Assembly (NCBI GenBank): GCA_019233755.1
Contig: JAFAMD010000012.1
Location: 1 to 64,000, forward strand
Source of the DNA: Acidobacteriaceae bacterium
Lineage (GTDB): Bacteria; Acidobacteriota; Terriglobia; Bryobacterales; Bryobacteraceae
Direction: 5' to 3'
DNA: 64,000 bases
Shown: positions 36,612 through 45,400 of the stretch, one piece after another
Layout: every line of letters starts with the position of its first letter
Position numbering within the stretch: position 1 is the first letter of the stretch
The notes under the pieces: generated by a model
Told to the model about the DNA's origin: nothing
Seen by the model: the letters and a program-made list of their open reading frames with translations, nothing else
The model's database searches: none
Made by a program: the position numbers and the translations under genes

Positions 36612-37607
36612 ATGCGAAGAGCCTGGTGTTTGCTATTTTCCGCCGCACTTCCCGCGGCCATTATTTCTATGACAGGGTGTGCTGGTTCTCCCCATGAGCC
36701 CACAGAGAAATACATCCTCGTCGCCGACAATACAAAGATTCCTTACTGGCAAACTGCGCTGCAGGGTCTGCAGCATGCCACTGCCGAGATGAAGGTCAAA
36801 TCGGAGATTCAGGGACCTGACGGGCATGATCCCCAGGGCGAACGCGACGCCTTTAAGCGCGCCGTCGCCGAGAAGCCTTCGGGCATCCTCGTCTCTGCCG
36901 CTGATTCCAGCCTTCTGGGACCGGATATCGATTCCGCCATCGAGCAGGGTATTCCGGTTATTACCATCGATTCCGACGCCCCTGAAAGCAAGCGTCTGTT
37001 CTTTGTCGGAACAGACAACTTCAACGCCGGCATGATCGGTGGAAAAATGACTGCCAAGCTGCTCAACAACAAGGGCAATGTTGTCATTTTCACTATCCCT
37101 AGCCAGATGAATTTGAAAGACCGCCTGGCCGGCTATCAGGCCGCGTTTGCCGATCATACGCAGATCACCGTTAAGCAGGTTGTCGATATGAATGGCAACT
37201 CCGACGTTGCTTTCGATGCAGCCAAAAAGCTGATCGACTCGAAGGATAAGCCGGATGCCTTTATCTGCCTCGAAGCGCTGGCTTGCCCGGCAGTCGCCGA
37301 TGTAGTAAACCGCGCCAGCCTGGGCGGCAAAGTTACCATCGTCGCGATGGATACGGATCCCGGCACCGTCGATTGGGTCAACAAAGGCGTGATTTCCGCC
37401 ACCATCGCCCAGCGGCCCTGGACGATGGCCTATTACGGTACAAAGCTCGTCGATCAGATTCACCACAACCCGCCGAAGCCGCTTGCCGGTAACTGGAAAG
37501 AGAACGTGTTCTCTCCGCTTCCAACGTTCGTAGATACCGGCACATTCGTGGTCAACAAACAGAACGTGGCCGGCCTGTCCCAGCAGCCCCCAACCGGCGG
37601 CCAATAA
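36612..37607 (+). CDS. sugar-binding lipoprotein, RbsB-like (orphan)
   Basis: The 331-residue protein has the type I periplasmic sugar-binding fold (Peripla_BP_4): YILVADNTKIPYWQTALQ, ILVSAADSSLLGPDIDSAIEQGIPVITID, then FVGTDNFNAGMIGG. The N-terminus is a lipoprotein signal with Cys in SMTGCAG. I prefer ATG 36612; ATG 36570 would add 14 residues before the signal. It is the last gene of the glucan operon, yet no ABC permease or ATPase is present, so it is an orphan binding protein or sensor. A repeat and a hairpin follow it. Confidence 0.85.
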   Translation: MRRAWCLLFSAALPAAIISMTGCAGSPHEPTEKYILVADNTKIPYWQTALQGLQHATAEMKVKSEIQGPDGHDPQGERDAFKRAVAEKPSGILVSAADSSLLGPDIDSAIEQGIPVITIDSDAPESKRLFFVGTDNFNAGMIGGKMTAKLLNNKGNVVIFTIPSQMNLKDRLAGYQAAFADHTQITVKQVVDMNGNSDVAFDAAKKLIDSKDKPDAFICLEALACPAVADVVNRASLGGKVTIVAMDTDPGTVDWVNKGVISATIAQRPWTMAYYGTKLVDQIHHNPPKPLAGNWKENVFSPLPTFVDTGTFVVNKQNVAGLSQQPPTGGQ

Positions 37608-37623
37608 TCCCTAAATTAATCCC

Positions 37624-37670
37624 TAAATGGGGACGGTCGCACATTTTTTCCGATCCCCCTCGGAAAACCG
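37624..37670 (+). repeat. dispersed intergenic repeat, copy 3
   Basis: TAAATGGGGACGGTCGCACA is followed by TTTTTTCCGATCCCCC and TCGGAAAACCG, closely matching copy 2. It starts 16 bp after the stop of the sugar-binding gene, and CCCTAAAT elements precede it, as near copy 2. Confidence 0.85.
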
Positions 37671-37708
37671 CTACCGCCGCTCCCTAAAGCACGCCTAACG
37701 GAAAAAGC

Positions 37709-37746
37709 GAGAAGGGCAGCCCGCTGCAATGCGGCTTGCCCTTCTC
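37709..37746 (+). terminator. hairpin after the alpha-glucan operon
   Basis: GAGAAGGGCA at 37709-37718 pairs perfectly with TGCCCTTCTC at 37737-37746; an inner GCCCGC/GCGGCT helix extends it with one mismatch. The following AGTCATTCTTCGTT is only moderately T-rich, so termination is likely but not certain. Confidence 0.6.
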
Positions 37747-37765
37747 AGTCATTCTTCGTTAGAGC

Positions 37766-37802
37766 CGGCGCGTTATACACGGGTTAGCTAACCCACGCGC
37801 CG
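37766..37802. repeat. nested palindrome
   Basis: A perfect 14-bp palindrome GGGTTAGCTAACCC (37781-37794) sits inside 8-bp inverted arms CGGCGCGT (37766-37773) and ACGCGCCG (37795-37802). It lies about 65-100 bp upstream of the next gene and could be an operator or a processing site. Confidence 0.7.
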
Positions 37803-37865
37803 CTCGGCTGGCACGTTATGCGGCTAGATAGATAGCAAACGTGATAAAACTACTTTGGACTTGCC

Positions 37866-38684
37866 ATGAAGTGTACGGCGCCCGCTCTCGCCACCTGCCT
37901 TATCCTCGGCGCGATCCTATCGCGGGCCAACCCCGTCCAGGAACCCCAGTCTGTTCCGGACAGCGCCGAGCAGCAGCGTTTGCTGGCGGTTATGCACCGC
38001 TACGCATCCCAATACGTCGCCAACCTTCCGAATTTCATCTGTCAACAGGTCACGCATCAATTTGAAGCCGGCCGCAAAGCGAAGCACTGGCACAAGGGCG
38101 ACACTCTCGCCTATAAGCTCGTCTTCAACGAGGGCAGGGAAGAGCGCACAGTCGAGTTCGTCAATGATAGGCCGGTCCGGGGCGCCGGTTTCCGCTACTG
38201 GCGTGCTCCCCTCACCAGCGAAGGTGAATTCGGCATGTTGATCGAAACCGTTTTCGGTGACTCGAGCGCGGCCCGCTTTAGCTGGAACCGCTGGGACACC
38301 ATCGATGGCCAATCCGTGGCGGTGTTCGACTACGCCATCGCCCGCGACCACTCCACGCTCAGCCTTAGCCTGAGCGATATAGCCAGAGCAGTCGTGGCCT
38401 ATCACGGCTCCATCTACGCCGATCCCCAATCCGGAGCCATTCGCCGCATCACCAACGCAGCCGACGACATCCCGCCCGAGGTCCAGACCCGCAGTATCGG
38501 CACCACCATCGACTATGCCGAAGTCGACATCGCTGGCCGGCGATATCTCCTGCCCGCCACCGCGGTGGTCGCTCTCACCACCGACTCCAGCAACATCCGC
38601 AATGAAATCTCTTTCCAGAGCTACCGGAAGTTCGAAACCGAGTCGCGTATTACCTACGCCGCAGGCGCTTCACCGGAACAATAA
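37866..38684 (+). CDS. secreted hypothetical protein, acidobacterial type
   Basis: The 272-residue protein has a short signal peptide (LATCLILGAILSRA) and an N-terminal segment (YVANLPNFICQQVTHQF) characteristic of a family frequent in Acidobacteria and little known elsewhere. The rest is rich in beta strands (LAYKLVFNEGREERTVEF; SGAIRRITNAADDIPPE). Similar proteins are sometimes described as outer-membrane lipoprotein-sorting-like folds. There is one Cys after the leader. No function can be assigned from the sequence. It stands alone downstream of a nested palindrome. Confidence 0.6.
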   Translation: MKCTAPALATCLILGAILSRANPVQEPQSVPDSAEQQRLLAVMHRYASQYVANLPNFICQQVTHQFEAGRKAKHWHKGDTLAYKLVFNEGREERTVEFVNDRPVRGAGFRYWRAPLTSEGEFGMLIETVFGDSSAARFSWNRWDTIDGQSVAVFDYAIARDHSTLSLSLSDIARAVVAYHGSIYADPQSGAIRRITNAADDIPPEVQTRSIGTTIDYAEVDIAGRRYLLPATAVVALTTDSSNIRNEISFQSYRKFETESRITYAAGASPEQ

Positions 38685-38736
38685 AGCTGCCCGTCTCCGA
38701 TTCGTGCCCACTCGCGTGAACTCGTGGCGCGCCCTG

Positions 38737-39075
38737 CTAGTCGTCCCGCCCATGCGCATACGCCGGCGGTGCTGTCGCTTCCACCGCTTTGAAGTGCTCC
38801 TTGATCCGGTAGGTGTGTTCCGCGCCTTTGGGCACCACCCATGAATCCCCAGCCTTCAATTGGATCGTCTGCCCTTCTATCTCCAGTTCCGCGGTACCCT
38901 CAATCACATACCCGACCGTCTCGTACTCCCGCCGTGCGTGGTCCTCTTTCTGGTGCCCCGGTTCCACATCCCACAACCGCATCGCCACGAACTTCCCTGA
39001 AGCAAGATATTTCTGCCCAAGCTTGCCGTGTGGCGAAAATTTCGAATCTACTTTCGTTACCGTTGTGTCGCTCAT
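38737..39075 (-). CDS. cupin domain protein
   Basis: A single-domain cupin of 112 residues. Motif 1 is reduced but visible around HARREYETVGYVIEGTAELEI; motif 2 is PKGAEHTYRI. The first metal motif lacks the second His of the G(X)5HXH pattern, so metal binding is doubtful. It may be a sugar isomerase, dioxygenase-like or regulatory binding protein. A Gfo/Idh gene on the same strand lies 108 bp upstream, so co-transcription is possible. Confidence 0.8.
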   Translation of the reverse strand: MSDTTVTKVDSKFSPHGKLGQKYLASGKFVAMRLWDVEPGHQKEDHARREYETVGYVIEGTAELEIEGQTIQLKAGDSWVVPKGAEHTYRIKEHFKAVEATAPPAYAHGRDD

Positions 39076-39183
39076 GCCCGGTTGGATGCTCCTTTCGCTC
39101 CGCCGTCAGACACCTCTCTCGCAAATGCCATCTCACGCGAAGGCGAACGTTCACGACTCGCCCTCGCGTCGCGCTGCTCGCCG

Positions 39184-40629
39184 CTACACTTGCTCCGGAA
39201 CCACAAACGGAGCCCTGTACGTCCCCCTCAACATCTCCGTCGCCTCCGTGTCGTTGATCACCGATTCCGTCTCCGGATCGAAGTGGATCGTCCGCCCCAG
39301 CCGGTACGAAGCGTTCGCCAGGTGCACCAGCGTCGTCGAGAGATAACCTTCCTGAATCGGCGCGTGCAGGTTCGCCGCGTTCCGGCTGCGCACACACTCT
39401 ATGAAGTTGACGAAGTGTTCGTTCCCCGTGCGGGTATGCTGTTGCGGCCCCGCCTCGCCCTCGGCGCCCAGCCAGCTTCGGTACGAATCGTAATTCGATA
39501 TCGCCAGATACCCTTTTGACCCGTAATATAGGTTGCCGATGGTCGAAGGCTTGCCCGACGCCGGACCTAAGCTTTTACTCGCCTTCGCTGGCGCCTTTGA
39601 CGCTGCAGTCAGTCCGGCTTCGGGCACATCGCCGCTGCCAAACTCCCGGGTGCCGATGCCCGCTTCATGATTCGTCATCCAGCCGCGCACCTCGAAGTTC
39701 ATCATCTTCGTGATGCCCTCCGGAGTTCGGAACTCATACGCCACCGTGACCACATTGGGCGTCTGCTGGTCGTCGTCAAACAGGAAATGTCCGCCGATCG
39801 CGGTGATCTTGTTCGGCAGTCCCACTCCCAGCCCCCAGCGTGCCAGGTCCAACTCGTGGATGCCCTGATTGCCCAGGTCGCCGTTGCCCGTGTCCCAGAT
39901 CCAGTGCCAGTTGTAATGGAAGCGATTCTTCGTAAACGGCTTCAGCGGCGCCGGCCCGGTCCATAGATCGTAATGAACTCCCGGCGGCACCGGTTCCGGA
40001 AGCGCATGCCCAATCGTGTCGCGCCACTTGTAGCACAACCCGCGCGCCATGTAGACATTTCCGATCAGTCCGGAACGCATCTGGTCCATCGCCTCCAGGA
40101 TGGCGGCGCTTGACCGGCACTGGCTCCCGTGCTCGCAGATCACCTTGTACTTTTCTACCGCCTTCACCAGTTGTCGGCCTTCCCACCAGTTGTGCGAACA
40201 CGGTTTCTCGATGTAGATATCTTTGCCGGCCTGCGCGGCCCAGATGCCCATCAGAGAATGCCAGTGGTTCGGCGTCGCAATGGAGACTGCATCGACGTTC
40301 TTGTCTTCGAGCAGCTTCCGCACATCGATGTACGTCTGCGGCTTTTTGATTCCCATCTCCTCGGCATCGGCCAGTCTTTTGCGAAGAACGTTCTCGTCCA
40401 CATCACAGAAGTACGCAATCTCCACGCCCGGTATATGCTGGTACCCTCTGACGTGATCCCACCCGCGCCCCCGCACTCCGATCACCGCAATGCGGATCCG
40501 GTCATTGGCTCCGCGCACCTGCTTGGCCGACGCGGCGGTCGCCAGACTCGCGGCTGCAGCCGTTGTCGCTTTCAAAAACTCACGGCGCGCTGGTTTCTCT
40601 AAGTCCTCTTGCAAAATCCTACCTCCCAT
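39184..40629 (-). CDS. Tat-exported Gfo/Idh/MocA family oxidoreductase
   Basis: The 481-residue protein begins with a twin-arginine signal (PARREFLKATTAAAASLATAA), so it is exported folded with its cofactor. The Rossmann fold (IAVIGVRGRGWDHVRGY) and the family motif EKPCSHN, where Lys is catalytic, follow; CEHGSQCR and the C-terminal beta sheet complete the domain. Members oxidise, reduce or hydrolyse sugars and glycosides. Such exported copies are common in Acidobacteria and Planctomycetes and are often associated with glycan degradation. A cupin gene lies downstream. Confidence 0.88.
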   Translation of the reverse strand: MGGRILQEDLEKPARREFLKATTAAAASLATAASAKQVRGANDRIRIAVIGVRGRGWDHVRGYQHIPGVEIAYFCDVDENVLRKRLADAEEMGIKKPQTYIDVRKLLEDKNVDAVSIATPNHWHSLMGIWAAQAGKDIYIEKPCSHNWWEGRQLVKAVEKYKVICEHGSQCRSSAAILEAMDQMRSGLIGNVYMARGLCYKWRDTIGHALPEPVPPGVHYDLWTGPAPLKPFTKNRFHYNWHWIWDTGNGDLGNQGIHELDLARWGLGVGLPNKITAIGGHFLFDDDQQTPNVVTVAYEFRTPEGITKMMNFEVRGWMTNHEAGIGTREFGSGDVPEAGLTAASKAPAKASKSLGPASGKPSTIGNLYYGSKGYLAISNYDSYRSWLGAEGEAGPQQHTRTGNEHFVNFIECVRSRNAANLHAPIQEGYLSTTLVHLANASYRLGRTIHFDPETESVINDTEATEMLRGTYRAPFVVPEQV

Positions 40630-40702
40630 GCAAAACTATCAAACTCGAATTACACCCGCGCAGCCCGTGCCCGATGACACGTAAATTTGCGATCCTGCAA
40701 CT

Positions 40703-40906
40703 ATGAATGCTGACCGCGTGGAAGTCTCCTGGGACGCTCAGAAAAACAAGTGGCTCATACGAATTCACGTCGGGGAAGAGGTCATTCGCCGCTATTGCGG
40801 CGAACGCAAGAATGTAGATCAGGAAAAGCTGCGGGTCGCCGCTGAAAAGACTGCCCGGGACGAGGGCTATGAGGTCGCCCAGGGCAGCATCTCAGTTCTA
40901 CCCTGA
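40703..40906 (+). CDS. small conserved-looking protein, unknown
   Basis: 67 residues, no signal peptide or membrane helix. It has beta strands at the start (VEVSWDAQKNKWLIRIHVG), a basic turn and a C-terminal helix (DQEKLRVAAEKTARDEGYEV). The pattern is compatible with a small alpha-beta fold, and the strongly biased composition supports coding. It diverges from the Tat-exported oxidoreductase gene. I do not recognise a family. Confidence 0.5.
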   Translation: MNADRVEVSWDAQKNKWLIRIHVGEEVIRRYCGERKNVDQEKLRVAAEKTARDEGYEVAQGSISVLP

Positions 40907-40941
40907 GGCCCCGCTTTCCAGCCCGCAAAACGCACCAGCGC

Positions 40942-41973
40942 TTAACGCGCTCTTGCTTCGCCCGGGTGCATCAACGCCCCGAGATCTTCATATTGATCCG
41001 TAGCGACGAAGTTCACCCCCGCCTCGATCGCTGCCTTCCACCGCGTCTTTGCAGCTTCGAGCGATCCGAAGTTGTACCCTTCAAACCATCCGTTCTCACG
41101 GCCGGCCGCAGGGTCGAAACCGTCCAGGGTATAGAAGCGGATCCAATACCCGAGCTGGTGAGCGTAATCTACCAGTGCATGCAGGCGGGCCGCATCGGCT
41201 GCCGTCCAGGCGCCCGCACGCGGCTCGCCACCCTCTTCCACCTCATACCAGGAGTTGTTCCACCACCGCCGATAATCTGTCGGCCGCTCGCTCAGGAGCT
41301 TTTCCGGAGCCAGCGTTGCAAGCGCATGATCCCGTTCCTCTTTCGTTCCGCCCTCAGGCAAATGCGTGTGCGCGGACCCGAAGAGCCGCAGCCGAGCTCC
41401 GGTGCGCACCTCCTTATAGAAGACTTCTTCCTGCGCGTCCGAGTCCTCTGTAGTAACCAGTAGAGGCTTCACATCCAGAGGAGCGAGCTCATGCGCATCC
41501 ACGGTCTTCACGGCAGTCGTAATCCACGGTTCGTACTCTCCCAGTTGCTGCCACACCGCATGCAACAGCGCCGGCTGGCTATCTTTGAAATCGAAGTGCA
41601 GGACAACGAGAGGCCATCGCGAACGGTCGCCCGAAGCCAGCTCTTTCTCCACAATCGGACGCACCCGCTCGAAAAAGTAATCGCGCAGCGTCGGCTCGGA
41701 ACCGGTTGCCTTCGGCGTATGCGAAACAACGATGCGGCCCTTACCTGATGCCGGGTCGACATACCACGCCAAGTCCTGCTCGATGGCTACGGGAAATCCT
41801 GCTTTGAGCGCACGATTGATGCGATCCGTCCATTGCCCGTCGTAGGGATAACAGTTGTGTGCATCCAGCACGGGTCGATTGTGGTTCAGAAATTCGAGTT
41901 GCGGCTGCTGGGCACGTACCAGTAAAGACCCCTCGCCTGCAGCACAAAGCGGCAGCGAGAAAGATGCGGGCAA
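40942..41973 (-). CDS. PLC-like phosphodiesterase, N-terminus probably frameshifted
   Basis: The 343-residue frame starts at TTG 41973 and contains a PI-PLC/GDPD-like TIM barrel: VLDAHNCYPYDGQW, an active-site pair in VAIEQDLAWY, VVSHTPK and a late DGFDPAAG block. Substrate may be a phosphoinositide or glycerophosphodiester. The start is unusual: a perfect signal peptide (MKYIPAFARIFLAAALC) starts at 41992 in another frame and would join this frame if one base were removed near 41945-41955. Either the gene has a real frameshift, or the assembled sequence carries an error there. Confidence 0.7.
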   Translation of the reverse strand: MPASFSLPLCAAGEGSLLVRAQQPQLEFLNHNRPVLDAHNCYPYDGQWTDRINRALKAGFPVAIEQDLAWYVDPASGKGRIVVSHTPKATGSEPTLRDYFFERVRPIVEKELASGDRSRWPLVVLHFDFKDSQPALLHAVWQQLGEYEPWITTAVKTVDAHELAPLDVKPLLVTTEDSDAQEEVFYKEVRTGARLRLFGSAHTHLPEGGTKEERDHALATLAPEKLLSERPTDYRRWWNNSWYEVEEGGEPRAGAWTAADAARLHALVDYAHQLGYWIRFYTLDGFDPAAGRENGWFEGYNFGSLEAAKTRWKAAIEAGVNFVATDQYEDLGALMHPGEARAR

Positions 41974-42000
41974 AAGCCGGGATATACTTCATGAAAGTTT

Positions 42001-42245
42001 AATATTATCGCTCTTTATCCACAAAGGTTAGTACTAGCTTTAAGGTATTGACTTTAATCAGTGCTCGTTTTCGATTATTGATTTGTATTCAGCCGTAATC
42101 AATTTGTCGGGCGTAACCAGTTCGTCACACGGTTGTAACCGATCAGTAGGCTTAATTGGCTAGGCTACTATCTGTTAGTTCCTCGTTAGTTCCTCTCCGT
42201 CTTAGCGCAATATCTGAGCGGGGAGAGTCTTGTCTATGCTAGTCT
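42001..42245. other. AT-rich divergent intergenic region with short tandem duplications
   Basis: Noticeably more AT-rich than its surroundings. It holds a TTGACT at 42048-42053 as a possible -35 box without a convincing -10, an 11-bp tandem repeat at 42174-42195 and a 10-bp tandem repeat at 42231-42250. It separates the phosphodiesterase from the TonB receptor gene. Confidence 0.6.
42174..42195 (+). repeat. 11-bp perfect tandem repeat
   Basis: GTTAGTTCCTC occurs twice without spacing at 42174-42184 and 42185-42195, 51 bp before the receptor start. Confidence 0.85.
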
Positions 42246-42250
42246 ATGCT
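42231..42250 (+). repeat. 10-bp tandem repeat at the receptor start codon
   Basis: TGTCTATGCT (42231-42240) is followed by AGTCTATGCT (42241-42250). The ATG in the second copy is the start codon of the receptor fragment; the ATG in the first copy opens a frame closed after 11 codons. Confidence 0.8.
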
Positions 42251-42473
42251 TCACAAATTTCGATTAGATAAATTACTATTTTCCTTTATTTTTATAAGTA
42301 TTAGTTGCATTTACGCTCAAACCGACGTGGGAAGTCTTACCGGTCTCGTTACCGATGAAAGTCAATCCCAATTCCCGGCGCGCGCGTTACGACGACCAAC
42401 GATGCCACTGGAGTGGCTCGAACCACTGAAAGCGACGCTTCCGGGTATTACAACTTTCCGAGCCTCCCAATAG
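42246..42473 (+). pseudogene. N-terminal piece of TonB receptor, out of frame
   Basis: From ATG 42246 the frame encodes a signal peptide (LLFSFIFISISCIYAQ) and the first strand of a carboxypeptidase-regulatory domain (TDVGSLTGLVTDESQS), then loses homology at about 42370. Restoring one C in the run TCCCAATTCCC yields PIPGARVTTTNDATG and joins the large downstream frame at the correct place. It therefore belongs to the receptor gene at 42413-45550. A sequencing error and a true mutation are equally possible from this sequence. Confidence 0.85.
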
Positions 42474-45400
42474 GCAGCTACCACATCGTTGTCGATGAAA
42501 CCGGCTTCGATCGCGCAACCAGTACCGCCCGAGTAGATCCCTCTCAGAAGGGGCGCCTCGATTTCCAGTTGAAAGTCGGTACCACCAGCACAACCGTCGA
42601 AGTGAAAGACACCACGAGTGAGCTTTCGCACGACGATGCATCTCTTGGAACCGTGATTGAGAATCCGGTGATCCAGAATACTCCGCTATTTATGCGAAAT
42701 TGGGACGATCTTATCCGCCTCGTCCCCGGCGTTCAGCAGAACCGCTATACGGAACAGAGCGGCGCCACCGCTTCCGGACGCACAGGCGATTTTCAGGTGA
42801 ACGGCGTCCACTCTCTTCAGAACGATTTCATTCTCGACGGTATTGACGACAATACCTTTTCGGAGAACGTGCAGGAATTCAGCACAGAAGGAACGCGGCC
42901 ATCCGTCGATGTGATTCAGGAGTTCAAAGTCGTCACCAATCCATACTCCGCGGAGTACGGTCGGAGCCCCGGCGCTGCCGTCGACGTCACCACCAAGGGC
43001 GGCACGAATGAACTGCACGGCTTGCTCTTTGAGTACCTGCGCAACCGTGTTTTCGATGCCAACGACTTCTTCTCGAATCGGTCTGGATTGCCGAAGCCCG
43101 AGAATGTCCAGAATCAGTTCGGCGGCAACGTCGGCGATGCCATCATCAAAAACAAGCTCTTCGGATTTTTCAATTACGAGGGCACCCGCATCCGCCGCGG
43201 CATCACGCGTATCTCCACCGTCCCGCTTCCCAATGAGCGCATCGGTGATTTCAGCCCGCAGGCCGCCGCTGCGAACGGTCTCAAGTACCCGACCATTTAC
43301 GATCCCACCACCGGTCTGCCTTATCCCAACAATAAGATTCCCGCGGGTGCCCTCAGCCCGAATGCGCTCGCGCTGCTGAATCTTTTCCCAATGCCGAACC
43401 TGCCGGGAGAGCTGAACAACTATGCCCGCACCGGCTCCCTCCTCGATGACAGCAACACGGAAGATGCCCGCGTCGATTGGAATGAGAGCGAGAAGAACCT
43501 GATCTTCTTCCGCTACACCGGTTCCAGCCGCAATCGCATCGTCCCGGGCAATTTCGGCGGACTCGCTGATGGTTCCGGCACCTCCGCGTGGGGCGACTCC
43601 ACTCTTAACTCCTACAACGGAGCCATCGGTTTGACCCACGTCTTTAGCTCTACGATAGTCAACGATCTGCGCCTTGGCTTTTCGCGTAACACCGCAATCG
43701 ACTTTCAATTGCCGTTCAATTTGGCTCCTGCCAACCAATACGTTCCCGGCATTCCTTATAACCCAGCGAGCGGCGGTGGACTGCCCGCCATCACCTTCGC
43801 CAATTACACCTTCTTAGGATCTCCTGACTACCTGCCCAAGCAGCAGAATCCCCAGCAATACCAGTTCGTCGACACGCTTTCGTGGAACAAGGGTAGCCAC
43901 GCGCTCAAGTTCGGCGTCGACATTCTGGCGCCCATGCGCAACATCTTCCAGGATGAAGCCGATGTACACGGCAATCTCCAGTTCAACGGGCAGTTCACCT
44001 GCGAGCGCGGCGCCAATGGACAGTGCGTGTCCGGCACCGGTCTGCCATACGCCGACGCTCTGATTGGCTACGTACAGGGTGCAACCCTGTCGAACGTCTA
44101 CAGGGTTGATCAGCGGCTGCAGATGTACTCGGGCTTCGTAGAGGACGACTGGAAACTGAGGCCCAACCTCACTCTGAACCTCGGTCTTCGTTACGATTTC
44201 GCCACACCGCCGTATTCCGCCAACAACAATCTGGCTAATTTCGACCCCGCCGGCAGCGGTTCACTCCAGCTTGCCAGTGGCGGATCGTTGGGCGACCGCG
44301 CCCTGGTGAAGATCAATGATAAGAACTTCGCCCCGCGCGTCGGATTCGCCTATTCGCCCGACAAGAAGACCGTGGTCCGCGGCGGCTATGGCATTTTCTA
44401 TCTCGAGCTGGAGCGCTTCGGCAGTGAAGATCAGTTGGCGCTGAATCCACCCTTCCTCGTGCAAAGCAACGGCTCCATTCCCTCCAAGTCCACGCAGCCC
44501 CTGTTCCTTCTGCAGAATGGCTTTCCGGGCTCCTGGCTCAATCCTGCCGACATCAACTATCAGCTCACGCACATCCGTACCGCCAACCCTGATTCCAGCA
44601 CGCCATACGTTCAGGAATGGAGCCTCGGCGTTGATCGCCAGTTGCCCGCCGGCATGGTTCTTTCGGTGAATTACGTCGGCTCGAAATCGACCCACCTCGA
44701 TGTCCTGTCCGACTTGAATCAATACCTTGGCGGCGTGAAGCCCTATCCCAACTTTGGCTATCTCGAATACCAGCAGGCCATCGGCAACGGTAGCTACAAC
44801 GCCCTCCAGGCATCATTGAAACGGCGTTTCGCAAATGGCCTCTCCGTGGACATTGCTTACACCTGGTCAAAGAGCATCGATGATGTGCCGGAGGAACTCG
44901 AAAGCAACTCGGGCGGTTCGCAAAACGGCCGCGATCAGAACGCCTGGCGAGGACCGAGCGACTTCGATATTCCCCAGCGCCTTGTTGCGTCTTACGTCTT
45001 TGAGCTGCCCTTCGGTAAAGGGAAACCCTGGCTGTCCAGCGGTGTTGCCTCCAAGGTACTCGGCGGTTGGAAGACTTCCGGCGTCTACACCTTCTCTAGC
45101 GGACGGCCATTCACTGTCGTTTCCGGTAGCAACTACTCCACGGCCATTGATCCTTACGGTGCTGCCACTGCGGTCCCGAACGTCATCGGTACTCCGCAGG
45201 TGCTGGGCAACATCAACTGCTGGTTCTACGTTTCCACCAGCAAGGCCTGTGCCGCGGCAGATCCCGCTGGTGTCAACGCCTTTGCTGAACAGCCGCTCGG
45301 GCAGTTCGGAAACGCCGGCCGCAATATCCTCCGCGGCCCTCACATTGGCGTCTTCGATTTCGCTCTGATGCGGGACTTCGCTGTGAGTGAGCGGACCAAC

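Noticed and set aside
42686..43738. 350-codon open frame opposite the TonB receptor
   Set aside because: No domain, and it lies completely inside the plug and barrel coding region.
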